Assembly: GCA_007115705.1 (NCBI GenBank)
Contig: QXEO01002102.1
Coordinates: forward strand, 1,940,509 to 2,004,508
DNA: 64,000 bases
DNA from: Dactylis glomerata
Lineage: Eukaryota; Streptophyta; Magnoliopsida; Poales; Poaceae
Direction of reading: 5' to 3'
Position 1 is the stretch's first letter. Every line of letters starts with the position of its first letter. Both the position numbers and the translations under genes were made by a program. Shown here piece after piece: positions 1 to 11,195 of the stretch. The notes beneath the pieces are model-generated. The model made no database searches and was not told the DNA's origin. It saw nothing but the letters and a program-made list of their open reading frames with translations.

Positions 1-310
1 TGAGAGGAAGAGAAGAGCACGGGATTGAGGGAGAAGAGGAATGACAGGAAGCACGGGCGGAGACGGGGGTCTGGGGGGGGCGGGCCCATGCCGTTGCGGC
101 TTTGCGGGGCGAACTCAGCCTGGTTGAGTTGAGAAGCTCGATTCGAGCTTCTCTTCTCAGCCTGGCTGAGACGTGATTTCGGGGCGAGGTGGGCATAGCT
201 CGCGCGACTGAGCCGGGCTAACAAACACGTAACTTGCTCTCAATTCTCGGTTGGGATGAGAATCTCTGAGGACGACCGGGCTACCAAACACGCCCTTAAT
301 CTCCAACTCC
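1..310. other. GC-rich segment, possible end of a DNA transposon
   Basis: No convincing reading frame. Two related motifs, GCCGGGCTAACAAACACG at about 213-230 and ACCGGGCTACCAAACACG at about 275-292, resemble the terminal inverted repeats of grass cut-and-paste transposons, which often end in CCAAACACGCCC. The second is followed by TTAA. The matching left end would lie outside the window, so the element type cannot be fixed. Positions 300-595 are AT-rich sequence in which I see nothing recognisable. Confidence 0.25.
131..153. repeat. Perfect 10-bp inverted repeat
   Basis: Arms GAGAAGCTCG (131-140) and CGAGCTTCTC (144-153) are exact reverse complements around a 3-base loop. Related CTCAGCCTGG(T/C)TGAG copies sit on both sides, near 115-128 and 157-170. 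It fits inside a possible DNA-transposon end; no function is implied. Confidence 0.6.
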
Positions 311-595
311 TTATGGAAGGATATGAAATGCCTTCACTTTTTATATCTCACCATTTTATTGGGTCTAGTATACCCGACACGATGAGCATTGCCTCTATGA
401 TTTTCTTCAGCAGTGTTACTCTTCTCTAGCCCCTAGCTCCGACCTCGTCAGCCTCTGTGTTACCATTCCATCCCCCTCCATATCACACATGTTTAAGATG
501 GGAAAGTACATCGAATAATTTGTTGATATTTGTTACATTCAAGATCACATCGAATATTTTGCACATAATGTTAAGCAATTCAGTTAGAATATAAG

Positions 596-737
596 ACCCT
601 GGCTGGAAAAGGAGCCAAAGGTACTTGAGAATGCTTTACGGAGCTGATATATGTGATGATAAGACATCAAAGTTTCTTAAGTTGCACAAGTCTTGTCAAA
701 TGATAGCCATCCAAGAGGAACAAGGAAAATATAAAAG
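596..737 (+). other. Candidate host exon ending at a splice-donor-like site
   Basis: An open frame of about 47 codons contains the segment RYLRMLYGADICDDKTSKF, which looks like ordinary protein sequence, but I do not recognise the family. Before Copia-1 inserted, the sequence here read AAAAG|GTAAGT, a strong plant splice donor. The same frame also meets a TAA stop at 739-741, so the exon could simply end there. No start codon or clear upstream acceptor is secure. It may be a real exon, a gene fragment or chance. Confidence 0.3.
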
Positions 738-741
738 GTAA

Positions 742-903
742 TGTTAGAATACATATCCTACACGTGTTTGTATAGATGTAGGATATGTATGCTTGTGTAT
801 TCCTTGTGTATAGTCCGTGTTGTATGCAACCGGGACTCCTTATAATCCTCTTATATAATGAGCAATACAAGGCCACCTAACGTGTGGTTTCCCTTATCTT
901 ACA
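742..903 (+). repeat. Copia-1 5' LTR (162 bp)
   Basis: Runs from TGTTAGAATACATATCC to CTTATCTTACA. A TATA-like TATATAAT at about 852-859 probably sets transcription start. It matches 5543-5702 except for a few substitutions and a small change near AATACA. Confidence 0.93.
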
Positions 904-914
904 TGGTATCAGAC
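904..914 (+). other. Copia-1 primer-binding site
   Basis: TGGTATCAGAC directly follows the LTR end. This matches the 3' end of initiator Met-tRNA used by most plant copia elements to prime minus-strand DNA. Confidence 0.85.
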
Positions 915-1038
915 GCAAAACCCTAAACCGGACCTGCGCCTCCTCCCGCTTCCGCCGCCGCCGCAGCCGATCTCGGTGCTGCGCCCGGCCTCTGCAAACC
1001 ACCCACCTCTCCCCTTCTAGCCTCGCTGCCCCTCTGCC

Positions 1039-1906
1039 ATGGGTACCGACGCCGATCGAATCGCGCAAGCCACGAAGGAAAAAAGAAGACCGCGAGGCCC
1101 AAGCAGCTTTCGACGCCAAGTCCAAGCTCGCCCTCGCCACCGCCCCCTCCTCCAGCACGGGGGCCTTCTCGCTCACCTCGCTGCATGCCCAAGCCGTCGG
1201 CCTCCACTCCATCAAAGGGCACATCCCCATCGAGCTGGCCCTCGACACCGGCGTTCATCGCCAATGGCGCACCTTCTTCCGTGCCGCCCTCCGCAAGTAC
1301 GCGATGCTCGACCACGTCGACGCCCCTGCTCCGTCCGATCCGACTCCGGAGTGGGCCCTCTTGGATGCCACGGTCGTCTCCTGGCTCTACGGGTCCGTGT
1401 CCCTCGGCCTCCTCGAAGCCGTCATGACACCGGGCGAAGACCCTCTCGCCGTCGAGCTGTGGACAAGCATCAACGGCCTTTTCAATGACCACAAGATCAA
1501 CCGCCAGCTCCACCTCTCCACCGAGCTTGGCGAGATCAAGATGGGTGACATGACCATGACCGATTACTTGAAGAAGATCAAGGCTCTCGCTGACGGTCTC
1601 GCGGATCTCGGCTCCCCGGAAGACGACGCCAAGCTAGTGATCCACTGCCTCAACGGGCTCTCCGAGCAATACGAGAGCGCCGCTGATCTCATCTCTCTCA
1701 TGCCCGGCATCTCGTTCGAGAAGTGCCGTTCTCTTCTCGCGCTCCAAGACATGAAGCGCAAGAATCGTCGCTCGCGCAATGGCAACGGCGACACGGCCCT
1801 CTACTCCAACGCCGCCACCGCCCCCAACTCCGGATGGGGCAACGGCGGCAAGGGCAAGAAGAAGAAGGCCACAACGGAGGATGCTAAGGACACCGCCATC
1901 ATCTAG
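1039..1906 (+). pseudogene. gag: Copia-1 gag, frame-broken
   Basis: Encodes the capsid-like Gag that packages element RNA. The most likely start is the ATG at 1039 (MGTDADRIAQATKE). After about 14 codons, in the A-rich run near 1080-1095, the recognisable Gag sequence moves to another frame, so a one-base slip is likely. The body contains the copia Gag (UBN2-type) pattern, for example YLKKIKALADGLADLG and VIHCLNGLSEQYES near 1565-1680. It ends at TAG 1904-1906, probably a changed CAG, because the same frame continues with proline-rich tail sequence. I see no CCHC zinc knuckle. A second stop, TAA at 2071-2073 in the downstream pol frame, also looks like a changed CAA. Confidence 0.8.
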
Positions 1907-2073
1907 GCCGGCCCCGTCATCACGTCTCCGGCCGCTGCTCCTCCGACCTGGCCCACACCGCTCCTGCCCTCGAACGGGGCGATCCAGATGTGGCCATACG
2001 GCCCTGGCATGCAGGCTCAGCCTCCCAGCTACATGCACCGCCCCTCGCCCCCCAGCACGCCTTCTACGCGTAA

Positions 2074-5000
2074 GGGCCCTATACCATGTCGCACAACTAT
2101 GGCTACGGCTACGGCGGCTATGCTCCTCAGGCTCCTGCATATGGGCTCGGCGCTCCGTCATCACCGGTTTCATCGACTGCTTCGTGGGACCAGTCCGCGC
2201 TGATGAATCAGTTCCAGACGATGGGCCTCCAAGCGCCCACTTCCGATTGGGTCTTCGACACTGGCGCCACCTCCCACTTCGCATCGAACCCCGGTATGCT
2301 TACCTCCGTGTCTCCTCCTCCTTCTTCCTCTCGTGCTGTCGTTGTCAGTAACGGTTCCACCCTTCCGATCACCGCTACCGGGCATGCACGTTTTCCTATT
2401 TCTACTCCATCGTGTCCTCTGCATCTTCGCAATGTCTTAGTAGCTCCCGATATAGTCAAAAACCTCCTGTCCGTTCGTAAATTCACCATTGATAATCGTG
2501 TTTCCGTCGAATTTGACCCTGTTGGTTTTTCTGTGAAGGATCTTCTAACCAGGACCGAGATTCTCAGATGCAATAGTCCCGGACCCCTCTACCCTGTCAG
2601 CACCTCCTCCCCCAGCCGCCCACACGCCCTCCTCGTCGTTGACCCTGCTATGTGGCATCGGCGCCTTGGACACCCTGGACGGCCGGTCATGGAGTCACTA
2701 GCTCGCTCCTGCATTATTCCTAGGGATAAAAATAAATCTAGTTTGTGTCATGCTTGTCAATTAGGTCGCCATGTTCGTCTACCTTTTTCTTCTACCAATC
2801 GTGTAACACATTCTCTGTTTCAACTCATACATTGTGATTTGTGGACATCTCCTGTTGAGAGTATTTCTGGCTTTAAGTATTATCTCGTTTGTCTCGATGA
2901 TTTCACTCAATACGCTTGGGTGTATCCTTTACGTGCCAAGTCAGAAGCCTTCTCACACTTGTCGTCCCTCCACGCCTTAGCCCAAACTCAGTTTGATGCA
3001 CCCTTGAAAGCCATCCAGTGTGACAATGGCCGTGAGTTCGATAATTCCTCCCTACAATCGTTTGCCCAACGCCATGGGATAGCACTCCGCTTCTCATGTC
3101 CCTATACTTCACAACAAAACGGTAAAGCCGAGAGAATTATTCGCACCCTTAATGACATCACTCGCACTCTTCTCATTCAAGCTAGCATGCCACCTCGTTT
3201 CTGGGCCGAGGCTCTCCATACAGCCGTGTTGTTGCACAATCGGCTGCCTTCCAAGGCCATCGCGGATCGCATGCCTTTTCGAGCTCTTCATGGTGTAGAT
3301 CCTGCATATGCCGGTCTTCGGGTCTTCGGATGCTTATGCTACCCCAACACCACCGCCGTTGCCCCGCATAAACTTGCGCCACGCTTCGTGCCATGCGTGT
3401 TCCTCGAGTATCCATCTCAACATCCTGGCTATCGCTGCCTTGATCGTTCCACCCAAAAGATCATCATCTCTCGCCATGTTGTGTTTGACGAGTCTGTCTT
3501 TCCCTTTGCCTCTAACGCATCACCACCATCCTCTACTCCTACTTTGCACAGTTATGACTTTCTGCAGGTTGAGCAGCCGATGTTGTCGATGCCATTCAGC
3601 GAGCCGATCGCGGGAACCTCTGCCGCGGGCGCTCGGCAGCCTGCCGCGGCTGCTCGACAGCCTGCCGCGGGCACTTCTCCTGCTGCGGCAGGATCTCCCG
3701 CCCCGCGCACGCCGCCTCGGGCCACTTCGCCTGGCCCGTCCTCGGCCGGATCGTCGCCACCAGGATCGCCCTCGTCAGCTCCCTCGCCAGCTGCGTCTAC
3801 GGATGATGGTGGCCCGGAGTCTTCTACGAGCTCGCCCTCCACGGTTTCGACCCCGCCTCCCGCTACGGATGCTCCTAGGGCTCGCCGTCCTCGAGCACCA
3901 CCGCCGCCACCATCTCACACCATGCTCACGCGTGCCAAGCACGGCATTGTGCAGCCCAAGACGATTTTTGATCTTCATGTTGAAGGATTATCTCCAATAC
4001 CGAAGACTTATCGTGGTGCTCTCAAAGACCCCAACTGGCATGCTGCCATGGTTGAAGAGTACAGTGCGCTCCTCTCCAACAACACTTGGGACTTGGTTGA
4101 TCCTCCTCGCCGTGCCAATATTGTCACCGGTAAGTGGATCTTTCGTCACAAGATGAAGTCTGATGGTTCATTGGAACGATACAAAGCTCGTTGGGTCCTC
4201 CGGGGTTTTACTCAGCGCGAAGGTATTGATTTTGATGAGACTTTTAGCCCTGTGGTCAAGCCAGCCACTATACGCACGATGTTATCTCTTGCGCTCTCTA
4301 GTGACTGGCCGATTCATCAGCTTGATGTCAAGAATGCCTTCCTCAATGGCACACTCATCGAGACCGTGTATGCTCGACAGCCTTCCGGGTTTACTGATCC
4401 TAGATTTCCTGACAAGGTGTGTCGCCTCAACAAATCTCTCTACGGTTTGAAGCAGGCGCCTCGAGCATGGTTTCAGCGGTTTGCTTCGTTCATTGCTACT
4501 GTTGGTTTTGTTGGCTCCAAGTCCGATAGCTCCCTGTTTGTCTACCGGTATGGCACTGACATGGCCTATCTCCTGCTCTATGTGGATGACATTATCCTGA
4601 CAGCGTCTTCTCCGACTTTGTTGCATAGTTTGATTGCTTCTCTTCATAAAGAGTTCAGCATGACAGATATGGGTGAGCTTCACTATTTTCTGGGCATCTC
4701 AGTCAGATGCACTAAGGACAGTTTGTTCCTCTCACAGGAGAAGTATGCATTGGAGCTTCTTGACAAAGCTGGTATGTTACAGTGTAAATCTATCTCCACT
4801 CCAGTTGATACAGCTTCTAAGCTTGCAGCTCAGTCTAGTGATCCTGTGGCTGATCCTACGGAATATCGCAGTATTGCAGGAGGTCTCCAATACCTCACTT
4901 TCACTCGGCCAGATATCTCCTATGCAGTACAGCAGATATGTCTTCATATGCATGATCCACGGGTTAATCACTTGCTCCTTGTGAAGCGTGTTCTACGCTA

Positions 5001-5535
5001 CATCCGCGGCACCACCGACTATGGTCTCACTTTGTATCGACGCACATCGAACAAATTGCTGGCCTACTCTGACGCTGATTGGGCAGGTTGTCCAGACACT
5101 CGACGGTCTACTTCAGGCTACTGTGTGTTCCTCGGCGCGAATTTGGTGTCTTGGTCGGCTAAGCGGCAGCACACTGTTTCCCGATCGAGTGCGGAGGCTG
5201 AGTATCGGGCGGTAGCAAATGTGGTGGCCGAGTCTTGTTGGCTTCGATAGCTACTTTTGGAGCTTCATCGACCGGTACATGATGCTTCTGTGGTCTTCTG
5301 TGACAATGTGAGTTCTGTTTACATGACACAGAATCCAGTGCATCACCAGCACACCAAACATGTGGAGATTGATCTACACTTCGTCAGAGATCGCGTTACC
5401 ACTGGCGAGGTTAAGGTGCTACACGTTCCTAGTGCATCACAGTTCGCGGACATCTTCACCAAAGGATTACCATCGCCTCTCTTCTTGGACTTTCGTGACA
5501 GTCTCAACATTCGTCGGCTGCCCAGTTTCGACTGA
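2074..5535 (+). pseudogene. pol: Copia-1 pol: protease, integrase, RT, RNase H, one internal stop
   Basis: A long frame with copia domain order. Counting from the first ATG at 2086, the aspartic protease DTGATSHFA lies near residue 57, the GAG-pre-integrase HRRLGHPG near 190, and the integrase core near 245-345 with acidic residues in HCDLW, CDNGREF and NGKAERI. Reverse transcriptase has the YVDD box near residue 831 and RNase H has AYSDADWAG near 992. TAG at 5248-5250 interrupts RNase H after ESCWLR; the frame then continues to TGA at 5533-5535 with the usual copia tail (FADIFTKGLP). The stop fits a CAG-to-TAG change. The linker near 3610-3900 is rich in alanine, proline and serine. Confidence 0.92.
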
Positions 5536-5542
5536 GGGAGGG

Positions 5543-5702
5543 TGTTAGAATACATATCCTACACGTGTTTGTATAGATGTAGGATACGTATGCTTGTGTA
5601 TTCCTTGTGTATAGTCCGTGTTGTATGCAACCGGGACTCCTTGTAATCCTCTTATATAATGAGCAATACATCTACCTAACGCGTGGTTTCCCTTATCTTA
5701 CA
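5543..5702 (+). repeat. Copia-1 3' LTR (160 bp)
   Basis: Starts TGTTAG directly after the purine tract at about 5534-5542 and ends TTACA at 5702, followed by the duplicated target GGTAA. The LTR end plus the first target base reads TTTCCCTTATCTTACAG|GTAAG, which has the look of a splice acceptor abutting a donor. Confidence 0.93.
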
Positions 5703-6253
5703 GGTAAGTTACAAGCGAGGGCCCGGTTCACAGGAACTCTGGAGAAATTTTACGTGAAAATATATAAGGTAAGTTACAAGAAATTTTGCGTGTCCAGTTT
5801 TCTTTAGACAATTTTCATGTGAGGCTTTTTGATTCCAAGTCATGCACTCGATCTGTTCCATGGAAGGCCTCCTCTCCCGTACTTTTTATAGGGAAAATCT
5901 ACTCGGACGAAAGGTAACATGAGTGTCCAGTGGCAAAGCTTCCCATGAACAGCACACCCCTCTCCGTTTTATTCCTGCTGTTTCGATAACCTGCAGCTAA
6001 CATTACTTATTTCCTCAAACATGTAAAACCAAGTGGGGCTTGAACATGCAAACCCTCCTGGACCTGATACACTCCTATTAAGCCTAGATCTTACAGTGGA
6101 TCATGGGCATATCTATGTTCCAAACGGCTGTCCCTTATCAATCATAAATTAGTCCTATAAGTGATGTCAAACAGGGACCAGTCTTATAAAATGCTCTACA
6201 TGCATAGTTCACATATTTGAAAAGCCCTCTGCATTTTTGCCTTCAGTACTGAC

Positions 6254-6379
6254 CTTTTCGATAATCCATTCCTAAAGCTTTGACTTCTGCTAAAAGCTTG
6301 ACTAAAGTAATAAGAACATCTAGATACCTTTGGGATTTCATCACCTGGAGAGGTAAAAGCTTGAATACTGTCCCCTTGC
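6254..6379 (-). other. Candidate exon of an unidentified host gene
   Basis: A 126-bp block lies between an acceptor (CAATTTAG) and a GTCAGT donor, open in one frame with both boundaries in the same codon phase. It includes VMKSQRYLDVLITLVKL and EVKALGMDYRK, which look like helical protein sequence. I do not recognise the family. Another short open stretch, VVHERWNHVLYEF, lies upstream in the same orientation near 6440-6500. Confidence 0.35.
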
Positions 6380-6663
6380 CTAAATTGTAACACGGTCCAA
6401 ACGATAAAGCTTTGATAGTTTGACAACAACATATGAGGCTTCCAAACAATGGAAATGAATTCATAAAGCACATGATTCCACCTCTCATGCACAACCTACC
6501 TAAGAAGCCAAAATATGTTGCCACAAATTACTTTTCCTCTTCATATTTCAACATTACCTCTTCTGATATTGTTGTCCGCTCATCCACCAAAGGTAGGTAT
6601 GGAATACCACACATCAGCTCCTTTCTAAACTTTGGCGTGCTGTATTAAATGGCTGCCCCTTAC

Positions 6664-6753
6664 TATTCTATCCGCAACACGGTGCATAACATCTTCAAAT
6701 TTTGGTTCAGCAAGAAAGGGAGCCCGATAGAACTTAATGGTTGCATTGTAGTC
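6664..6753 (-). other. Candidate exon, weakly like a TBL/PC-esterase motif
   Basis: A 30-codon block follows TTTTGCAG and precedes a GTAAGG donor. It reads DYNATIKFYRAPFL and ends MHRVADRI. This resembles a segment of the plant trichome-birefringence-like (polysaccharide O-acetyltransferase) family, where a YNATIEFYWAPFL-type stretch occurs. The neighbouring exon-like blocks do not clearly match that family, so the assignment is tentative. It lies in the right order to belong to one minus-strand gene with the blocks at 7408-7521 and 6254-6379. Confidence 0.38.
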
Positions 6754-7407
6754 CTGCAAAATGCAGCATTACAAATATTCAGTCCAGATGAGATGGTAAA
6801 GGTTATTTCGCTAAGAAAAAAGATGATAAAGGGTACCAGCAAGCTAGCAAAAGAAACACCATTTTAAGACCAAGACATGGAAACTTTGGATTTTGTTGCT
6901 TGTTGACATATCTAGCTGTGTTTCTAGTGTGTTCACTGACCAAGAAAAAGGTTGAGTGCACTGCTTATTGGGTTATGCCTTGTGTTGTTGTTCATCTGAC
7001 ATGTAAGAAAGACAGACAGAGGGAATACCTTTGCTCTGGAAACTGTGAGTGAGTCAAATGTTTCCATGGACTTTGAGCTCTCAGGTATGGCCTGATGCAG
7101 GAGGGGTTGGTGAACTGATAAGGGCTTAGATATTTGTAACTACCACATTTTGGAAGCATGATGTGAGCGGTGTGTATCCCTTAGAGCGGAAGGATATATC
7201 CTTTATACATTCCTAGAGAGAAAAATGGTCAATCCTTAGCCTTATTGTCAGAACCTCATTACAAAAAATATAGTAGAATGCTCTATACCTGCATGCAGTA
7301 TCTTCTTCCTCGATTTAAATTTCTCTGCTTCAGAGTTCCATTTCTTTGAACCAAGCATTTGGAACTTAGATGGACTGTTACTAAAGCAACAACAGTACAA
7401 ATCATAC

Positions 7408-7521
7408 TCTAGTTTTGTCAAGGTTTCGCTGCAAATAGACATAGAATGCGGTCCTGTCATCCTTGCTCACAAAGTTGTGCAATGAAATGTCCAAGTCATC
7501 AACTGGAATAATCTTCATTTT
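7408..7521 (-). other. Candidate internal exon of an unidentified host gene
   Basis: On the minus strand a long pyrimidine run ending TTCTTAG comes directly before an open block of 38 codons that begins KMKIIPVDDLDISLHNFV and ends LQRNLDKTR. The block is followed by a GTATGA donor. Frame and splice sites agree, which is unlikely by chance in intronic DNA. I do not recognise the family. It may be an intact exon or part of a decayed gene. Confidence 0.4.
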
Positions 7522-8250
7522 CTAAGAACAAAAAAAAAGAAATGTGCACCATTGTAAGTTGTTAAAACAAAATTTAGAATTTATTCAAGGGATCTGTAGA
7601 ACTGAATTAGGAAATTCCCTAGATATATAGCAAAATGATATCCTATTTCTAATGGATGCACAAGCTCATCAGCCCATGAAAAAGTTCAATGAGACTCGAA
7701 TAGCATCATATATTAACGGAAGGGCATAGGAATAGAATGGAAACTAATATGCATCACCTTTGAAAGAACAATATAATACAGTAATGAGATGTTAAGAAGT
7801 ACAAAGTTATTTTCAGCAACCAAATCTTCAAGGGTTTCTTCATTAGTTCCTTAGGACGAAGTTTCTCGGATTCATCAAAAAAATTCTATAATATATAAAG
7901 ACACGGTTAAGGAAACAAAATCACCAAATATTATATCTCATAGCTTAGTACATATATTCTCGCAGACTCTCACTAATTAGATATCATATTCAACCCTTTC
8001 TCAAAGGTAATGAAATACCTCTTGTAGTCTGGCACTTCTTCGCAGCATTTGAGAAAATGAGAATATCATGTGGGGTTTGCAACCTTACATAAGAAGCCAT
8101 CAAAAGTTAATTCCGGTACGAGTGAGAATGCCACCTGAGTAATTAATACATTAGTGTTAGAGGTATCTTGCCGACATACTTTTGACCAAACCGGGGTAAT
8201 CTACCTACAAAACAATATGAGAAATTCCAATTATGTTACTAATGGAAGTT

Positions 8251-8377
8251 GAGGAGAATCCCGTGGTGCAATGGTCGGCATGCACAAGCGCAAAGCCAGC
8301 ACCCGGGTTTGAATCCTCACCTCTACCTTAATGACAAAGCCGGGGTGAAGTCATTCCCCTGGTCTTCTTATTTGTAG
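8251..8377 (+). mobile_element. tRNA-derived SINE with 12-bp target duplication
   Basis: A 127-bp unit bounded by CTAATGGAAGTT at 8239-8250 and again at 8378-8389. It contains an RNA polymerase III A box TGGTGCAATGG (8264-8274) and a B box GGTTTGAATCC (8306-8316), 31 bases apart as in tRNA genes. The body is not a foldable tRNA gene, and the 3' end is T-rich (CTTATTTGTAG). It would be copied by LINE machinery. It resembles grass Au-type SINEs in layout but is shorter; the family is not assigned. Confidence 0.85.
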
Positions 8378-8523
8378 CTAATGGAAGTTTGGGCTCAATT
8401 CTCTGGCTGTTGGTTGACTACTCTTCTCAATCAGGTTTCTCGCCTGAAATTCAGAAAGTACTTCAAAATTGAGAGCAAATCACATCAATTTAATAAAGAA
8501 AGAACTGAGTTGCAATCCACAAC

Positions 8524-9672
8524 TGATGGGAATATGCCCTAGAGGCAATAATAAAGTTGTATTATTGAATACTCTGTTTGTTCATAACTAATGTTTATGT
8601 TTCATGCTATAACTATATATTGGTTCCGAATATGAGATTCGGAGGAAACCTAATTATACGTGTGAAATAATAAACAACAAAGAGATCCCTAAGACTAGTT
8701 CGCATATTATCCGATGGTCTTATTTTCCTGACTATTGGCATAAGTAAATTTGTTACGAGGTTGCCAATAATAAGTGAGAGCACATTGTTCGGGGAGAATA
8801 ATGTGTTGGACAAGCCCCCGTTGATATACCATGAAATTAAGTCATCAATATGTTGTTGGTATTTAATCACGAAAGACATTGTCGTTTATATGTTTCAGAA
8901 GAACATAAGAGAAATAGACGTGGGTACCGAAAGGTTGCTTTCGCTACACTTAACATTATCCGTAAAAGGGTGATTACTAAAGTAATGGTGGAGTACTCCA
9001 AAAGTATGCTATAGTTATGTTGTCTCGAGATTGGGATTTACTAATTTGATGATGGAGAGATATTATTTAGGCCCGCTCAGTGTTATGATGTTCGTCATCG
9101 TCTAGCCGGACACGTGACTAAGACGTTAGTCATAAGAACATCGATAACATGGATAGAGTAAATAAAGCACACCGGGTAACGAGATACAACATAACAGTTT
9201 CGTCTCGGGTCGTGCAAAGTACCGCTAAGTAAACCAAAACCCTAATGGACATTGTAATGGTTCACACAATATAGATCTTCGTGTTATATGTAGGGATCAT
9301 TGCAGCGATTCAAGAACATGCATATGATAATTGCCACGGAAATGTATCCAGGGGCATGTCTACATATATCCAAACTCATTGGGTCACACACTTAAGAGTT
9401 TTGCGTCTATTGAATATGAGTTTGGTGTTTTGATCGAAGAGAGAGGGAGCCTCCGAAAGTGGTTCAGGGAAGTCTCGGAATAGTTCCACTATATCACAGA
9501 TGGTTCCGCAAGGGTCTAAAACCCTACCGGTGATATATAAAAGGTGTTGGAATGAAATTAGGTCAAACAGAATATTTATGAAAGGTCCGAAATATTCCAG
9601 AAGGTCAAACCTCGGAGGTGGACCACCATGTGCCCGGGGCCACATGGGGCCCACCCCTGGCCGGCCGCACCA
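8524..9672 (+). repeat. Cut LTR fragment of a large grass retrotransposon
   Basis: Begins TGATGGGAATATGCCC and continues with the CTAGAGGCAATAATAAAG motif found at the start of large Pooideae LTRs (Angela, BARE and Sabrina types). It lacks an internal region and is cut at 9673 by the start of the ATH1 LTR. Whether it was a solo LTR or part of a full element cannot be seen, because the other half should lie beyond the truncated end of ATH1. Frames here are short and not coding. Confidence 0.6.
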
Positions 9673-11166
9673 TGATATGTCCATTTTGTATCACTATTTA
9701 TATCATAATTTACTGCTATTCATTGATATATTTCATATTTAGAGATGATACTTATGTTGTTTCCTCTATTTTCACATGTTTGATGATTATTGGAGAACTT
9801 GCTGCCGGAGTCAGGATTCTGCTGGATAAAGGACCGTCAAGACACCATATTTCTGAAGATCAGCAATTCCAAGAAAATACCCAGAAATTCATATTTCATC
9901 AGAGGATGAAAGTAGCCAAAAGGAGAGAGCAAGGGGAGCAGCCAGGGGCCCACACCACCAGGTGGCACGGGCCAGGCCCTGGCCGTGCCACCCAGTGGTG
10001 TGGCCACCCTGGCCCACTTCTGCCATCACCCCCCTCGCGTATATAGTCGTCCCCGAAAACCTAAGACCCGAGGGGGATCAGAGATAGACTCCGCCGTCTC
10101 TGCCGGGCGGAAAACACCGAGAGAGAAAAAGCTCTCCGGCCGGCAGAAATCTGTCGGGGAAATTCTTTCCCGGAGAGGGGAGATCGTCGCCATTGTCATC
10201 ACCATCAAGCTGTACTTCATCAGGATCATCATCTCCATCACCATCATCACCAGCACCTTCATCTTCACCATCACTGTGCCATCCCGCTGTAACATCTTGG
10301 GTTGAATCTTGTCCAATTCTTAGGGGAAACTTTCCCGGTGTTGATTACTCTTGTAGTTGATGCTATTGGGTGGAACCATTGAATTAAAGTTTATGTTCAG
10401 ATTGTTATTTACCATTATTTCACCTCTGGTCATGATCCTTATGATGTCTTGTGAGTAGTTCGTTTAGTTCTTGAGGACATGGGAGAAGTCGAGATGTTAG
10501 TAGTGAAACTATGTTGAGTAATATTTAATGGTTTGATATTTATATGTTGTTGTGCTATTCTACTAGTGGTGTCATGTGAACGTTTATGGGCCTAGTGGAA
10601 TGCATTGTGTATTTGGCTACTAATTGTGGGGTTGCTGGAGCGACAGAAACCTAAACCCCCGTTAGGAAACTATTGCACCAGGGAGTGTAGGATCTCAGAG
10701 TTTAAGGCTGTGGTTAGATTTATCTTAATTACTTTCTTGTATTTGCGGATTCTTGCAAGGGGTATAATCACAAGTGTGTATTTGTCCAAGTAAGGGTAGT
10801 GCACTAGCATAGGTTCACCCCCATAACACTTATCAAACCAATGAAGATTACTTAGCTGCATGAAGCAAAAGCACTCGACAGAAACTCCCGTGTGTCCTCA
10901 GGAACGTTTGGTAATCATAAGTTACACAACCGGCTTGTCCTTTGCTCTAGAAAGGATTGGGCCACTTGCAGCAATTATTATTATTGTCTTTTTTTACTCA
11001 TACTTTATTTACTTGCATTACCAAATACCCCTAAAAACCCGTTTGCTAGTATTTACAGTGAATCCTTGATCAAAACTGCTTATCAACACCTTCTGCTCCT
11101 CGTTGGGTTCGACACTCTTATTTATCGAAAGTACTACGATACACCCCCTATACTTGTGGGTCATCA
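9673..11166 (+). repeat. ATH1 5' LTR (about 1.49 kb)
   Basis: Starts TGATATGTCCATTTTG and ends GTGGGTCATCA, 11 bases before the primer site. A TATA-like TATATAG lies at 10040-10046, preceded by a GC-rich hairpin at 9961-9992. A run of CAT/TCA-type simple repeat fills about 10196-10280. The tail from about 10913 to the end is present again near 58893. No partner 3' LTR is in the window. Confidence 0.8.
9961..9992. repeat. GC-rich hairpin upstream of the ATH1 TATA box
   Basis: GGTGGCACGG and CCGTGCCACC are exact inverse arms around GCCAGGCCCTGG. It sits about 50 bases upstream of the TATA-like box. Comparable hairpins occur in GP3 (13973-14004 and 30831-30862), LARD6 (near 33427-33458 and 50007-50038) and, imperfectly, GP4 (near 16868-16893). 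Confidence 0.7.
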
Positions 11167-11177
11167 AGACTATTTTC

Positions 11178-11195
11178 TGGCACCGTTGCCGGGGA
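11178..11195 (+). other. ATH1 primer-binding site
   Basis: TGGCACCGTTGCCGGGGA matches the Asp-tRNA-type site (TGGCGCCGTTGCCGGGGA) of Athila-like gypsy elements with one change. It begins 11 bases after the LTR end. Confidence 0.8.

Larger units (their letters stand above)
742..5702 (+). mobile_element. Copia-1: complete Ty1-copia retrotransposon, inactivated
   Basis: A full-length element of 4961 bp with short LTRs (about 160 bp) that begin TGTTAG and end TTACA. It is flanked by a 5-bp target duplication GGTAA at 737-741 and 5703-5707. Inside lie a Met-tRNA-type primer site, gag, then protease, integrase, reverse transcriptase and RNase H in copia order, and a purine tract GAGGGAGGG just before the 3' LTR. 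The LTRs differ at only a handful of sites, so the insertion is fairly recent. Gag and pol carry frame breaks and stop codons, so this copy cannot make a full polyprotein. The short LTRs suggest an Ale- or Ivana-like lineage, but this is only a guess. Confidence 0.95.
5708..8238. other. Low-copy-looking region with exon-like blocks
   Basis: AT-rich sequence with no LTR-element signature. Three blocks on the minus strand have good splice sites and open frames and are listed separately; between them the sequence looks like intron. I see nothing recognisable in 5760-6195 or 7530-8230. Unlike the rest of the window, none of it is repeated elsewhere here. Confidence 0.4.

Noticed and set aside
923..1513. 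196-codon minus-strand frame over Copia-1 gag
   Set aside because: GC-rich coding DNA gives long antisense frames; the sense strand has the Gag motifs.
8264..8316. Possible tRNA gene
   Set aside because: A and B boxes are present but no cloverleaf can be drawn, and the flanks show a SINE duplication.
10196..10280. CAT/TCA-rich run as a regulatory or CRISPR-like repeat
   Set aside because: Irregular simple repeat with no unit-spacer pattern; ordinary low-complexity LTR sequence.
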